Position numbers and translations under genes: made by a program
NCBI GenBank assembly: GCA_937957685.1
Contig: CALGAO010000127.1
Coordinates: forward strand, 62,001-126,000
Direction: 5' to 3'
DNA: 64,000 bases
Source of the DNA: an uncultured Paenibacillaceae bacterium
GTDB taxonomy: Bacteria > Bacillota > Bacilli > Paenibacillales > DA-C8
Shown: positions 18,432 to 26,960 of the stretch, in pieces
Layout: each line of letters starts with the position of its first letter
Position numbering within the stretch: the stretch's first letter is position 1
The notes under the pieces: generated by a model
Told to the model about the DNA's origin: nothing
Seen by the model: only the letters and a program-made list of their open reading frames with translations
Database searches by the model: none

Positions 18432-18446
18432 ATGAAAGCGTAATCA
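18432..18446. promoter_or_regulatory. cre site (CcpA operator) between AraC regulator and sugar-binding gene
   Basis: ATGAAAGCGTAATCA matches every position of the relaxed cre consensus WTGNAANCGNWNNCW. It lies 73 bp upstream of the AraC start and 73 bp upstream of the lipoprotein start. A CcpA gene is present at 47.7 kb. Confidence 0.65.
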
Positions 18447-18518
18447 ATTGTTCACCAATGATAATCATTAGCTCAGATGATGATCAAAATATAAGTTATT
18501 TCGAGGAGGAAGCTCACA

Positions 18519-20038
18519 ATGGCCATCAGGTTCAAGTCTCAGGCGTCAGGATGGTCGCTCGCTGCGCTCATCACTTTGGCCCTGTGTATGTTGCTGACCT
18601 CTTGCGGAGGGATCAATCGCGAGACGCAGGCAACCCCGGTGAAGCAGGAGATTACGATTATGGCTCCGCTGCATTTTCCGAATCCGCCATCGGAGGAGAT
18701 CGTCCAGGAGATCGAGCGATTGACGGATACGGAGCTGAAGATCGAGTGGGTGCCGGACGGCATCTACACGGACAAGATGAATACGGCGCTGACGACCAAT
18801 TCGATGAAGTCCGCCACTTTCGTCAAGTATACGGACTACATCCTGGTGAAAAATGCCATCCGCAGCGGCGCTTTCTGGGAGATCGGGCCCTATCTGGACG
18901 AATATCCGAACCTTGGCCAGCTGGACAAGACGATTTTAAATCAGGCGGCGGTGGACGGCAAGATCTACGGGCTGTATACGGAACGCCCGTCCTCCAGACA
19001 GGGCGTCATTCTGCGCAAGGATTGGCTGGATCGCCTCGGACTGGCCGAGCCCTCCACGATTGACGAGCTGTACGCGGTGCTCCAGGCGTTCACCTACCAG
19101 GATCCCGATGGCAACGGCCTGGATGACACCTTCGGCCTGACCGACCGCAATGATCTGATCTTCGGTGCCTTCAAGACGATCAGCTCCTATTTCGGAACGC
19201 CGAACAACTGGGCGAAGGGGATCAGCTGATCGCCGAGTTTGAGACGGAAGCCTATATGGAAACGATGAGATTTATGAGGAAGCTGTATCAGGAAGGACTG
19301 ATCAACCAGGATTTTGCGGTCACCAGCAAGCAGGTGCAGCGCGATCATTTCATCCGCGGCGCGGCCGGCGTCTATATCGGCAGCATGACGGACGCGCAGC
19401 GGCTGGCTGAAGAGACGTTGAAGGTGAACCCTCAGGCTGAAGTGACGATCGTCAACCGGATCTCGGGCCCGCAAGGCTTCAAGGTATGGTCGATTCCGAA
19501 CTACAACGGACTGTACGTCTTCTCCCGGAAGGCGATCGCCGATGAAGAGCAGCTCAAGGCGGTGTTGCGCTTCTTCGACCGCACGATGGATGCCGATGTC
19601 AGCAATCTCATGCGCTACGGCTTCGAGGGCAGACATCACGTGAAGCAGGACGGCCAGGTGTATCTGCCGCAGGAATCTTACTCGCTGCGCGTATCCGAGG
19701 TCAATCAGCTCCATATGCTGATGATCGCGGATCTGAGCAACCCGAACCTGCTGCCGGTGAAGAACTCCGAGCCGCTCACCGAGCTTGCCGAACGCCTCAG
19801 CGAAGACAACAATCAGTTCCTGATCGAGGATCCGACCGTATCGCTGGATTCGGCAACCTACGACGAGCGGGGAGCGGAGCTATACAAGATCATCACCGAT
19901 GCGACCTTTAACTACATCCTCGGACATCTGGACGATGAAGGCTTCCTGGCCGAGGTGGAGAGATGGCGGGTAAGCGGCGGAGACAGGATCAAGCAGGAGT
20001 ATATGGAGTCCTACCGCTCCAGGCCGGAAGGCGGCTGA
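18519..20038 (+). pseudogene. Solute-binding lipoprotein gene with -1 frameshift (paralogue of the next gene)
   Basis: The first part encodes a lipoprotein signal with lipobox LLTSC (Cys about residue 29) and the N-lobe of a LipO/YtcQ-type extracellular sugar-binding protein. It runs to TGA at 19227-19229. The -1 frame takes over without loss (GDQLIAEFETEAY, then METMRFMRKLYQEG... to 20038) and matches the intact paralogue at 20278 along its whole length. One missing G in the GGGG run at 19217-19220 (K-G-D-Q expected) would restore a protein of about 506 residues. It is a pseudogene, a slip-prone on/off gene, or a homopolymer sequencing error. GAGGAGG precedes the ATG. Confidence 0.82.
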
Positions 20039-20094
20039 GCGCCCCGCGCAGGCGGAGCCTCAGCTGGCGACCGTGGAGCATCCGATATTCGACT

Positions 20095-20119
20095 AACGCC
20101 CTGTGTTGGGCGTTTTTTT
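20095..20119 (+). terminator. Intrinsic terminator between the two lipoprotein genes
   Basis: AACGCCC, TGTGTT loop, GGGCGTT and a seven-T run. It separates the frameshifted paralogue from the intact import genes, so the latter need their own promoter. Confidence 0.92.
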
Positions 20120-20277
20120 GCGCCTTCATAGCCATGTGTCAGTATCTTCGATTCATAATCATTTTCTCATATCCTTTTCGGTGCGGGGTGATTATGAGCA
20201 AATGATTGTATACGTTATTTGAAACGCGATGTAAGTTGGAATCGAACCCAAAATTCACGAATGGAGGTCAGAGCCGT

Positions 20278-21858
20278 ATGGCGAGAAAAAGTCTCACACT
20301 CCTGCTCAGCGTGCTGATGATGTTGAGCCTCGTGCTCGCAGCTTGCTCGGGCGGCCAATCCAACGAACCTGCACCAAACAACTCCAGCAACCAGGGGGGA
20401 AACAATCAGCAAACGAACACCAACACCGGTTCCAACAATGATCAGAAAAAAGAACCGGAACCTCCGGTGGAATTCACCGTCATGCTGCCGCTGAACACGG
20501 CGGATCAGCCGACGGACGTGATTCTGAAGGAAGTCGAGAAGCTGACGAACACGAAGCTGACGTACAATTTCTTCCCGGCAGACACGTATGAAGAGAAGCT
20601 GAGCGCATCCTTCGCCACGGGTTCGTTGCCAGAAGTGGTCTATATGAAGAACCAGGCAACGTTCATCCAGATGAAGGAAGCGATCCGCGACGGTCAATTC
20701 TGGGAGATCGGACCGTATCTGGACGAATTCGAGAACCTGAAGAAGCTGAAGGAACCGATCCTGAAGAACACGATGGTCGACGGCAAGCTGTATTCGCTCT
20801 ACATCGGCCGTCCGCTCGCCCGTCAGGGCATGATCTACCGCAAGGACTGGGCGGATAATCTCGGGCTGTCCGCACCGAAGAATGTGGACGAATTCTACGA
20901 AATGCTGCGCGCCTTCACCTACGACGACCCGGACGGCGACGGCGTCAACAACACGATCGGCCTGACGGACCGCAACGATCTGGTCTACGGCGCATTCGAC
21001 ACGGTGGCTTCGTGGTTCGGCGTTCCGACCAACTGGGGCTTCAAGGACGGCGAGCTGCGTCCGAAGTTCATGTTCGACGAATACATCGAAGTGATGGATT
21101 TCTTCAAGAAGATTCGCGACAATGGCCTGATGAACCAGGACTTCGCGACGACGAGCAAGACCGACCAGGTCAATCTGTTGACGAGCGGCAAGGCCGGCGT
21201 CTATGTCGGCTCGATGCAGGATATCAACAGCCTGCACAAGGATACGCAAGCGAACAATCCGAACGCGGAGCTGTCGGTGCACGCGCTCATCGAAGGACCG
21301 GGCGGCAAGCTCTCCACCTGGGCGATCCCGGGCTACAACAACGTCGTGCTGTTCTACAAGGGCGCGATCAAGGATGAGAACAAGCTGCGCAAGATTCTGG
21401 CCTACTTCGACAAGATGATGACTCCGGAAGTGTCCAACCTGATGTACTGGGGCATCGAGGGCGTCCACTACGAGGTGGTCGACGGCAAGGCGAAGGCATC
21501 GAGCGATTCCGACCTGATCAACCGCGACGTCAAGGGCTACAAGGACAGCGTCATCGGCGAATCCGAGACGAACGGCAGCCTGCCGCCATACATCGATCTG
21601 CCAGCCCGGCAATTGGCGGAAGAGCTCATCCTGGAGAACGAGAAGATCGCCATCCACGATCCGACGGCTGCGCTGGATTCGGCAACCTATAACGAGAAGG
21701 GGCTGCAGCTGGACGAGATCTGGAAGAACGCAACGTATCAATACATCTATGGTCAGATCGACAAGGCCGGCTTCCAGGCTGCCATCGACGATTGGCTGAA
21801 GCGCGGCGGCGAAGATGTGATCAGGGAGTTCAACGAAGCCTATAAGGCGGCACAATAA
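20278..21858 (+). CDS. Extracellular solute-binding lipoprotein of a carbohydrate ABC importer (LplA-like)
   Basis: A 526-residue lipoprotein with signal peptide and lipobox LVLAAC (Cys 23), followed by an Asn/Gln/Ser-rich tether (about 24-60), then a family 1 type solute-binding fold. Blocks such as LTDRNDLVYGAF, AGVYVGSM and DPTAALDSATYNEKG are shared with the frameshifted paralogue upstream. It captures an oligosaccharide at the outer membrane face and delivers it to the two permeases encoded next. GGAGGT precedes the ATG. A hairpin after the gene probably lowers permease transcript levels. No ATPase gene is adjacent; such systems use a shared MsmX-type ATPase encoded elsewhere. Confidence 0.9.
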   Translation: MARKSLTLLLSVLMMLSLVLAACSGGQSNEPAPNNSSNQGGNNQQTNTNTGSNNDQKKEPEPPVEFTVMLPLNTADQPTDVILKEVEKLTNTKLTYNFFPADTYEEKLSASFATGSLPEVVYMKNQATFIQMKEAIRDGQFWEIGPYLDEFENLKKLKEPILKNTMVDGKLYSLYIGRPLARQGMIYRKDWADNLGLSAPKNVDEFYEMLRAFTYDDPDGDGVNNTIGLTDRNDLVYGAFDTVASWFGVPTNWGFKDGELRPKFMFDEYIEVMDFFKKIRDNGLMNQDFATTSKTDQVNLLTSGKAGVYVGSMQDINSLHKDTQANNPNAELSVHALIEGPGGKLSTWAIPGYNNVVLFYKGAIKDENKLRKILAYFDKMMTPEVSNLMYWGIEGVHYEVVDGKAKASSDSDLINRDVKGYKDSVIGESETNGSLPPYIDLPARQLAEELILENEKIAIHDPTAALDSATYNEKGLQLDEIWKNATYQYIYGQIDKAGFQAAIDDWLKRGGEDVIREFNEAYKAAQ

Positions 21859-21883
21859 TCGGCTCGCCTGAATGACCGGGGGG

Positions 21884-21910
21884 AAGGCTGTTGAAACGCT
21901 CAACAGCCTT
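21884..21910 (+). terminator. Intercistronic hairpin between lipoprotein and permease genes
   Basis: AAGGCTGTTGA (21884-21894) and TCAACAGCCTT (21900-21910), followed by TCTCCTT. It is a perfect 11-bp stem with a weak T run. It may act as a partial terminator or 3' stabiliser and so give more binding protein than permease. Confidence 0.65.
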
Positions 21911-21967
21911 TCTCCTTGAGTCGTGACATCAACGAATGTCCCACTTCAATCAACCAGGAAAGGACGA

Positions 21968-22927
21968 ATGATTATGCAAGATGCTTCGGTTCAAGCTCTT
22001 CCGAACGTACCGAAGAAGCAACGAAGCGAGCTGATGCGGCGCATCTTACGAAACAGATTGCTGTATATCATGATCCTGCCCGGTATGCTGTACTTTGTGA
22101 TCTTCAAGTACCTGCCGATGTTCGGGCTGATCATCTCCTTTCAGGACTTCAAGCCCTACAAGGGGTTTTTCGGAAGCGATTGGGTCGGCCTGAAACATTT
22201 CGTGCGGCTGTTCACCGAGCCGGAATTTCTGATGATCCTGCGGAACACGCTGATCCTGTTCGGCATGAACCTGCTGTTCTTCTTCCCGATCCCGATCATC
22301 CTGGCGCTCATGCTGAATGAAGTGCGCGTATCCGCGTTCAAGCGGACCATACAGACCATGGTGTACATCCCGCACTTCATGTCATGGGTCATCATCGTCT
22401 CCATCAGCTACGTCATGTTGACCATGGACGGGGGGATCATTAATGACCTGCTCGTGTACTTCGGGTACCAGAAGATCAACTTCCTGCTCAGCCCGGAATG
22501 GTTCAGGCCGATGTACATCATCCAGGTCATCTGGAGAGAGGCAGGTTGGGGGACGATCATCTATCTGGCGGCGATGGCTGCGATCGACCCGCAGCTGTAT
22601 GAAGCGGCGCGCATCGACGGCGCGAGCCGCATGAGGCAGATCTGGCATATCACCCTGCCCGCCATCCGCAGCGTGATCGTGGTGCTGCTCATCCTGAAGA
22701 TCGGTGATATTCTGGAGCTCGGATTCGAGCATGTCTATCTGCTGCTCAACGCGATGAACCGCTCCGTGGCCGAGATCATCGATACGTACGTGTATACCGC
22801 CGCCCTGAAGCAGGGTCAATACAGCTACGCCACGGCGATCGGCTTCTTCAAATCATTCGTCGGTCTGATCCTGGTGATGTTGGCGAACAAGCTCGCGCGC
22901 AAGATGGGCGAAGAGGGCGTGTACTGA
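21968..22927 (+). CDS. Carbohydrate ABC transporter permease (LplB/YteP-like)
   Basis: A 319-residue inner-membrane permease with six membrane segments. The ATPase-contact loop EAARIDGASRMRQIWHITLP is the EAA motif. N-terminal LLYIMILPGMLYFVIFKYLP is typical of the LplB/YteP group. ATG at 21968 with AAAGGA upstream; a second ATG at 21974 is nearly as good. It pairs with the permease encoded 28 bp downstream and uses the lipoprotein encoded upstream. Confidence 0.93.
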   Translation: MIMQDASVQALPNVPKKQRSELMRRILRNRLLYIMILPGMLYFVIFKYLPMFGLIISFQDFKPYKGFFGSDWVGLKHFVRLFTEPEFLMILRNTLILFGMNLLFFFPIPIILALMLNEVRVSAFKRTIQTMVYIPHFMSWVIIVSISYVMLTMDGGIINDLLVYFGYQKINFLLSPEWFRPMYIIQVIWREAGWGTIIYLAAMAAIDPQLYEAARIDGASRMRQIWHITLPAIRSVIVVLLILKIGDILELGFEHVYLLLNAMNRSVAEIIDTYVYTAALKQGQYSYATAIGFFKSFVGLILVMLANKLARKMGEEGVY

Positions 22928-22955
22928 TGCGGATTAGAGGAGGAAAGTTCCGTTT

Positions 22956-23825
22956 ATGGTAGAAGATAGATCGTTTGCATCGAGATTGTTCTCTGTTGTC
23001 AATTATTTTCTGCTGTCCGTCATCGGGCTGCTGTGCTTGCTGCCCTTCTTGCACGTGCTTGCCGGCTCCTTCACCACCAATGCGGAACTGGCTGCGAAGC
23101 CTTTCATCATCATTCCGGAAGTCTGGAGTCTGGCCGCCTATGAATTTGTCTTCTCGACCAACACGATCATGCGGGCGATGCTGGTATCGATCTGCGTCAC
23201 GATCGCGGGTACCGCCTGGAGCATGCTGCTGACCTCGCTTACCGCTTACGGTCTGGCGAGGAAGGACCTGGATGGACGCCGCGTCTTCATGTTCCTCGTC
23301 GTGTTCACGATGCTGTTCCAGGGCGGCATGATCCCGACGTTCCTGATCGTCAAGGAGCTGGGCATGATCAACACGTATCTGGCGTTGATCATCCCGAGTT
23401 CGATCAGCGCCTTTAACATGATCATCCTGAAAAACTTCTTCCAGAACATCCCGGAAGGTCTGGAGGAATCGGCGAAGATCGACGGCTCGAACGACTTCGG
23501 CATCCTCTTCCGCATCGTGTTGCCGCTGTCGCTGCCGGCCATGGCGACGATCTCCCTGTTCTATGCGGTCACTTACTGGAACACGTACCTGAGCGCGATC
23601 CTCTATATCGACAGCGCTCATATGTGGCCGATCCAGGTGTGGCTCAGACAGGTCGTCGTACTGGCGAGCGGACTGGATGGCTCCACGACCGAAGATGTGC
23701 CGCCGCCGGACCAGGCGGTCAAGATGGCCGTCATCATCGTGGCCACCATTCCGATCATGCTGGTGTATCCGTTCCTGCAGAAGCACTTTGCCAAAGGGGC
23801 CCTGCTCGGCTCCATCAAGGGCTGA
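22956..23825 (+). CDS. Carbohydrate ABC transporter permease (LplC/YtcP-like)
   Basis: The 289-residue partner permease of the preceding gene, with six membrane segments and an EAA-type loop (EESAKIDGSNDFGILFRIVL). LARKDLDGRRVFMFLVVFTM and FNMIILKNFFQNIPEGLEES are characteristic of the LplC/YtcP group. AGAGGAGGAAAG precedes the ATG. It likely forms a heterodimeric channel for an oligosaccharide. The SDR gene follows after 100 bp. Confidence 0.93.
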   Translation: MVEDRSFASRLFSVVNYFLLSVIGLLCLLPFLHVLAGSFTTNAELAAKPFIIIPEVWSLAAYEFVFSTNTIMRAMLVSICVTIAGTAWSMLLTSLTAYGLARKDLDGRRVFMFLVVFTMLFQGGMIPTFLIVKELGMINTYLALIIPSSISAFNMIILKNFFQNIPEGLEESAKIDGSNDFGILFRIVLPLSLPAMATISLFYAVTYWNTYLSAILYIDSAHMWPIQVWLRQVVVLASGLDGSTTEDVPPPDQAVKMAVIIVATIPIMLVYPFLQKHFAKGALLGSIKG

Positions 23826-23924
23826 TCAACAGGACTTCCGGGCTCGGCCCGGGACTCTATCATAGTTCTTCGCCAATCGGGCATCCTAGTCACTGACCAC
23901 CATGAATCACAACAGGGAGGCTCG

Positions 23925-24749
23925 ATGATGGTTGAAGCGATGATTATGCCGAAGCAAGAGACCGCTCGCGTCCAGAAGCTGAAGGACCGGGTCGCGGTCG
24001 TGACCGGAGCGGGATCGGGCATCGGACGGGCAGCAGCGATCAGGCTGGCAGAGCATGGGGCACGGGTGTGCCTGCTGGATCTGAAGGATGAGCGGACGGA
24101 GGAGGCGCTCGCGCGCATCCGCGAGCTGGGCGGAGAAGCGATCACCGAGGACGTCGACATCTCCGATCCGAAGCGGATCGAGAGGGGGTTCCAGGCAGCC
24201 TGGGACAAGTGGGGGCGTCTCGATATCGTGTTCGCCAATGCGGGCATCAACGGCAAGGTGGCGCCGATCGAGGATCTGACGCCGGAGGATTGGGACCATA
24301 CGCTGTCCACCAATCTGAAGGGCACCTTCCTGGCCTTGAAGTATGCCATCCCGCATATGAAGCAGAAGGGCGGGAGCATCATCATCACCAGCTCGATCAA
24401 CGGCAACCGCAAGTTCTCGAGCTTCGGGATGAGCGCCTACAGCACGTCCAAGGCCGGACAGGTCGCCTTGGCCAAGATGGCCGCGCTGGAGCTGGCGAGA
24501 TACCGCATCCGCGTCAATGTCATCTGTCCCGGCGCCATCCGCACGAACATCGAGGAGAACACCTTTCGGACGCCGGAGCTCAAGAAGATCGAGATCCCGG
24601 TCCAGTATCCGGAAGGCAGCCAGCCGCTTGAGCACGCGCCGGGTGAGCCGGAGCAGGTGGCGGATCTCGTGCTGTTCCTCGCCTCGGACGAATCCAGCCA
24701 CATCTCGGGCACCGAGATCTTCATCGACGGAGCCGAATCGCTGCTCTAG
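23925..24749 (+). CDS. SDR family NAD(P)-dependent oxidoreductase
   Basis: A 274-residue cytoplasmic dehydrogenase of the classical short-chain type: cofactor motif TGAGSGIG (27-34), NAG (105-107), and catalytic Ser about 157, Tyr 172, Lys 176 (YSTSK). Asp 52 after the second strand suggests NAD preference. GGGAGG precedes two adjacent ATGs at 23925 and 23928. As last gene of the sugar importer cluster it may oxidise a sugar or polyol brought in by that transporter, which is inference from position. Confidence 0.88.
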   Translation: MMVEAMIMPKQETARVQKLKDRVAVVTGAGSGIGRAAAIRLAEHGARVCLLDLKDERTEEALARIRELGGEAITEDVDISDPKRIERGFQAAWDKWGRLDIVFANAGINGKVAPIEDLTPEDWDHTLSTNLKGTFLALKYAIPHMKQKGGSIIITSSINGNRKFSSFGMSAYSTSKAGQVALAKMAALELARYRIRVNVICPGAIRTNIEENTFRTPELKKIEIPVQYPEGSQPLEHAPGEPEQVADLVLFLASDESSHISGTEIFIDGAESLL

Positions 24750-24753
24750 AACG

Positions 24754-24803
24754 AAACGGACATAGAAGCAACCGACGTAGCGTCGGCGCTTCTATGTCCG
24801 TTT
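24754..24803. terminator. Strong bidirectional terminator after the SDR gene
   Basis: AAACGGACATAGAAGC (24754-24769) pairs perfectly with the segment ending in T at 24803. A second stem, CCGACG/CGTCGG, fills the centre. The A/T ends suit both strands; the minus-strand YdjO gene converges here. Confidence 0.88.
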
Positions 24804-24868
24804 GCTGTTCAGAGTCAGCCTGGTCCACTCAGCTGCGTTTGCCTTCCAGGCTTCCCAGGCGGATATAG

Positions 24869-25069
24869 CTATACGCTCGACTTGGTATAATTGATCAGGA
24901 TCGGCAATATTCGCTCCTCCTTTATCATCGCAGACTGGCAGAGCGGGCAGATCGGATCGCCGCTGGCCAGAGTGAAGTTGTCTCTCATCCAGCCGTTGCA
25001 TTCCTCATTCGTACAGGACCAGACCTCGGTTGCGGCTTCGGGAACCGGTTCTTCCACACGTCGGAACAC
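24869..25069 (-). CDS. YdjO-like cold-inducible small zinc-binding protein
   Basis: A 66-residue protein with two Cys pairs: VWSCTNEECNGWMRDNF and ICPLCQSAM. This is the pattern of the B. subtilis YdjO cold-inducible family (CNGWMRDNF followed by CPLC). It is probably a small zinc-ribbon protein; its role is unknown. GTG at 25067-25069 is chosen because AGGAG is 9 bases upstream and homologues begin MF-x-RR; the TTG at 25078 touches the ribosome binding site. Confidence 0.82.
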   Translation of the reverse strand: MFRRVEEPVPEAATEVWSCTNEECNGWMRDNFTLASGDPICPLCQSAMIKEERILPILINYTKSSV

Positions 25070-25307
25070 GCTCTTCAACTCCTTCCTTTATCTCCTATTA
25101 TGTGATCGGTTTCTTGCCTGTATGCGCAGGAATGGCAAAGGGCCGCCTGATTCGATACAATAGTATAAGGACATCAGAGATGAGAACCGACACGGAAGCG
25201 ATCAGGGCATACCGGGTATTCCCGGGAGCTGGCGGGGCGCGGATCCGTAGTCGGTGTTCGTGCAGGTACGACTACCGAGTATGATCCATGAAGGAGCGGA
25301 TGCGAGC

Positions 25308-25709
25308 ATGACAGCCGATATCCAGGAGGGACAGATCGTCCGGTTCACTTACAAGTCCGGTGACTATATCGGCCGGGTCTGCGAGATGCGGACCGGCAAG
25401 GCGGTCATCGAGGTGATGGCGGTGCTGCGGCACCCGAAGCAGGGGGATCTCCACCATCATCGCAGAGACGGTGCGCCGGTGATGTTCCATCAGCGCAAGG
25501 CGCTGGCCGAACGGGAGAAAGCGCTGGTGCCGATGCCGTTCATCCAGCCTTATGAAGGCGAAGTTCCAGGCTATGCGGAGTCGCTTAAGGTGGCGCTGGC
25601 GGCGGAGATCGCATACCTCCGCGGTCTGGGCGACGATGCGTACGCGCAGCAGGCGCTCAGGCATCTGTCCGAGCTGGAGCGCGATTATTCGGTCACCTAT
25701 AAACTATGA
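25308..25709 (+). CDS. kapB: Kinase-associated lipoprotein B (KapB)
   Basis: A 133-residue protein whose order of motifs matches B. subtilis KapB: GQIVRFTYKSGDYIGRV, VLRHPKQGDLHHH, FHQRKALAEREKALVPM, YEGEVPGYAESLKVAL, LSELERDY. In B. subtilis KapB is needed for activity of the sporulation kinase KinB. No lipobox is visible despite the historical name. AAGGAG lies 11 bases before the ATG. No kinB is adjacent; the gene is followed after 19 bp by a cvfC-like gene. Confidence 0.88.
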   Translation: MTADIQEGQIVRFTYKSGDYIGRVCEMRTGKAVIEVMAVLRHPKQGDLHHHRRDGAPVMFHQRKALAEREKALVPMPFIQPYEGEVPGYAESLKVALAAEIAYLRGLGDDAYAQQALRHLSELERDYSVTYKL

Positions 25710-25728
25710 ACGAAGCGGGGGGACGTAT

Positions 25729-26862
25729 GTGAAGCTGATCTCGATTGAACCAACACCAAGTCCGCACACGATGAAGCTGAATATCGACGAGACCTTGCCG
25801 CCCGGCAAGAAATTCACCTATCTGAAGGAGAATCTGCAGCACGCGCCGGAGCCGATCCGCAGCATGCTGCAGATCGAGGGGGTGAAGAGCATCTTCCATA
25901 CGGCGGATTTCCTGGCGGTCGACCGCATCCCGAAGGGGGACTGGAAGCGGATCCTCGAGGGAATCGCCGAGCTGCTCGGCGGAGACAAGTCCGCCGCAGC
26001 CATCACCCAGGTCGGCGGCACAGGCGGCTTCGGCGAAGCCCAGGTCTATGTGCAGGTTTTCCGCGGCATCCCGCTTCAGGTTCGCGTCAAAAGCGAGGGG
26101 GAGGAAGCGCGGCTGGCGATGCCGGAGCGGTTCAACGAGGCGGTGATGAAGGTTGTTCAGTCCAGCCCGTCCTTGCTTAAGGAGCGCAAGCTGGTCGACA
26201 AGGGAGTGCGCTACGGCGACATCCATGAGATCGCCGAGCAGATGATCCAGGAGCTGGATGCGACCTACAGCGACGAGGAGCTTAAGCGGCTGGCGAAGCA
26301 GGCTGCGGAGCAGGCGCCCGATGCGGAGGAGAGCCTCGGGCTGAGCAAGCTGAGCCGAGAGGAGATCGCGGAACTGTTCGCAAGCGACGATTGGCGCAAG
26401 CGCTATGCGGCGCTGGAGCATCTGAAGCCGACGGAGGAGGACATCCCGCTGCTGGCCAGGGCGCTGCACGACGAGCATGGCTCGATCCGCCGTCTCGCCG
26501 TCGTCTATCTGGGGGACATCTCCGGCAAGCAGGTGCTGCCATACCTGTTCGAGGCGCTGAAGGACCGGTCCGTGCAGGTACGGCGCACGGCAGGCGACAC
26601 GCTGAACGATATCGGCGATCCCGAAGCGATGGGGCCGATGAGCGAGGCGCTGCGCGATCCGAACAAGCTGGTCCGTTGGCGGGCGGCCAGATTCCTGTAC
26701 GAGTACGGCGACGAGAGTGTCCTCGATGCGCTGCGCGCGGCCGAGGATGATGAGGAGTTTGAGGTCAGCCTGCAGGTGAAGATGGCGATCGAGCGCATCA
26801 CAAGCGGCGAAGAGGCTGCCGGTTCCGTCTGGCAGCAGATGACGCGGAGCAGGCAGAGGTGA
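25729..26862 (+). CDS. Conserved virulence factor C (CvfC/YpgR-like) HEAT-repeat protein
   Basis: A 377-residue soluble protein. Residues about 1-90 resemble the NFU/NifU N-terminal scaffold domain (SIEPTPSPHTMKLNIDE, GVKSIFHTADFLAVDR). The C-terminal half (about 215-370) is a row of HEAT-like repeats (FASDDWRKRYAALEHL, HDEHGSIRRLAVVYLGD, KDRSVQVRRTAGDTLNDIGD). This combination is that of CvfC/YpgR, annotated as conserved virulence factor C; the molecular role is unclear, and an Fe-S or scaffold role is only suggested by the first domain. GTG at 25729 follows GGGGGG. It is 19 bp after kapB. Confidence 0.85.
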   Translation: MKLISIEPTPSPHTMKLNIDETLPPGKKFTYLKENLQHAPEPIRSMLQIEGVKSIFHTADFLAVDRIPKGDWKRILEGIAELLGGDKSAAAITQVGGTGGFGEAQVYVQVFRGIPLQVRVKSEGEEARLAMPERFNEAVMKVVQSSPSLLKERKLVDKGVRYGDIHEIAEQMIQELDATYSDEELKRLAKQAAEQAPDAEESLGLSKLSREEIAELFASDDWRKRYAALEHLKPTEEDIPLLARALHDEHGSIRRLAVVYLGDISGKQVLPYLFEALKDRSVQVRRTAGDTLNDIGDPEAMGPMSEALRDPNKLVRWRAARFLYEYGDESVLDALRAAEDDEEFEVSLQVKMAIERITSGEEAAGSVWQQMTRSRQR

Positions 26863-26960
26863 CGGCGGAAGGGATCCTGTGAGGGATCCTGTGGGATGTG
26901 ATCCTGGTCATAGGCGCTGCGCGTTCGGTTCTGTATGTATGGACTTGGAGGGATACACCA

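Noticed and set aside
20215..21903. A 562-codon open frame antisense to the sugar-binding lipoprotein
   Set aside because: Mirror frame of a highly biased gene; the plus strand has signal peptide, lipobox and family motifs.
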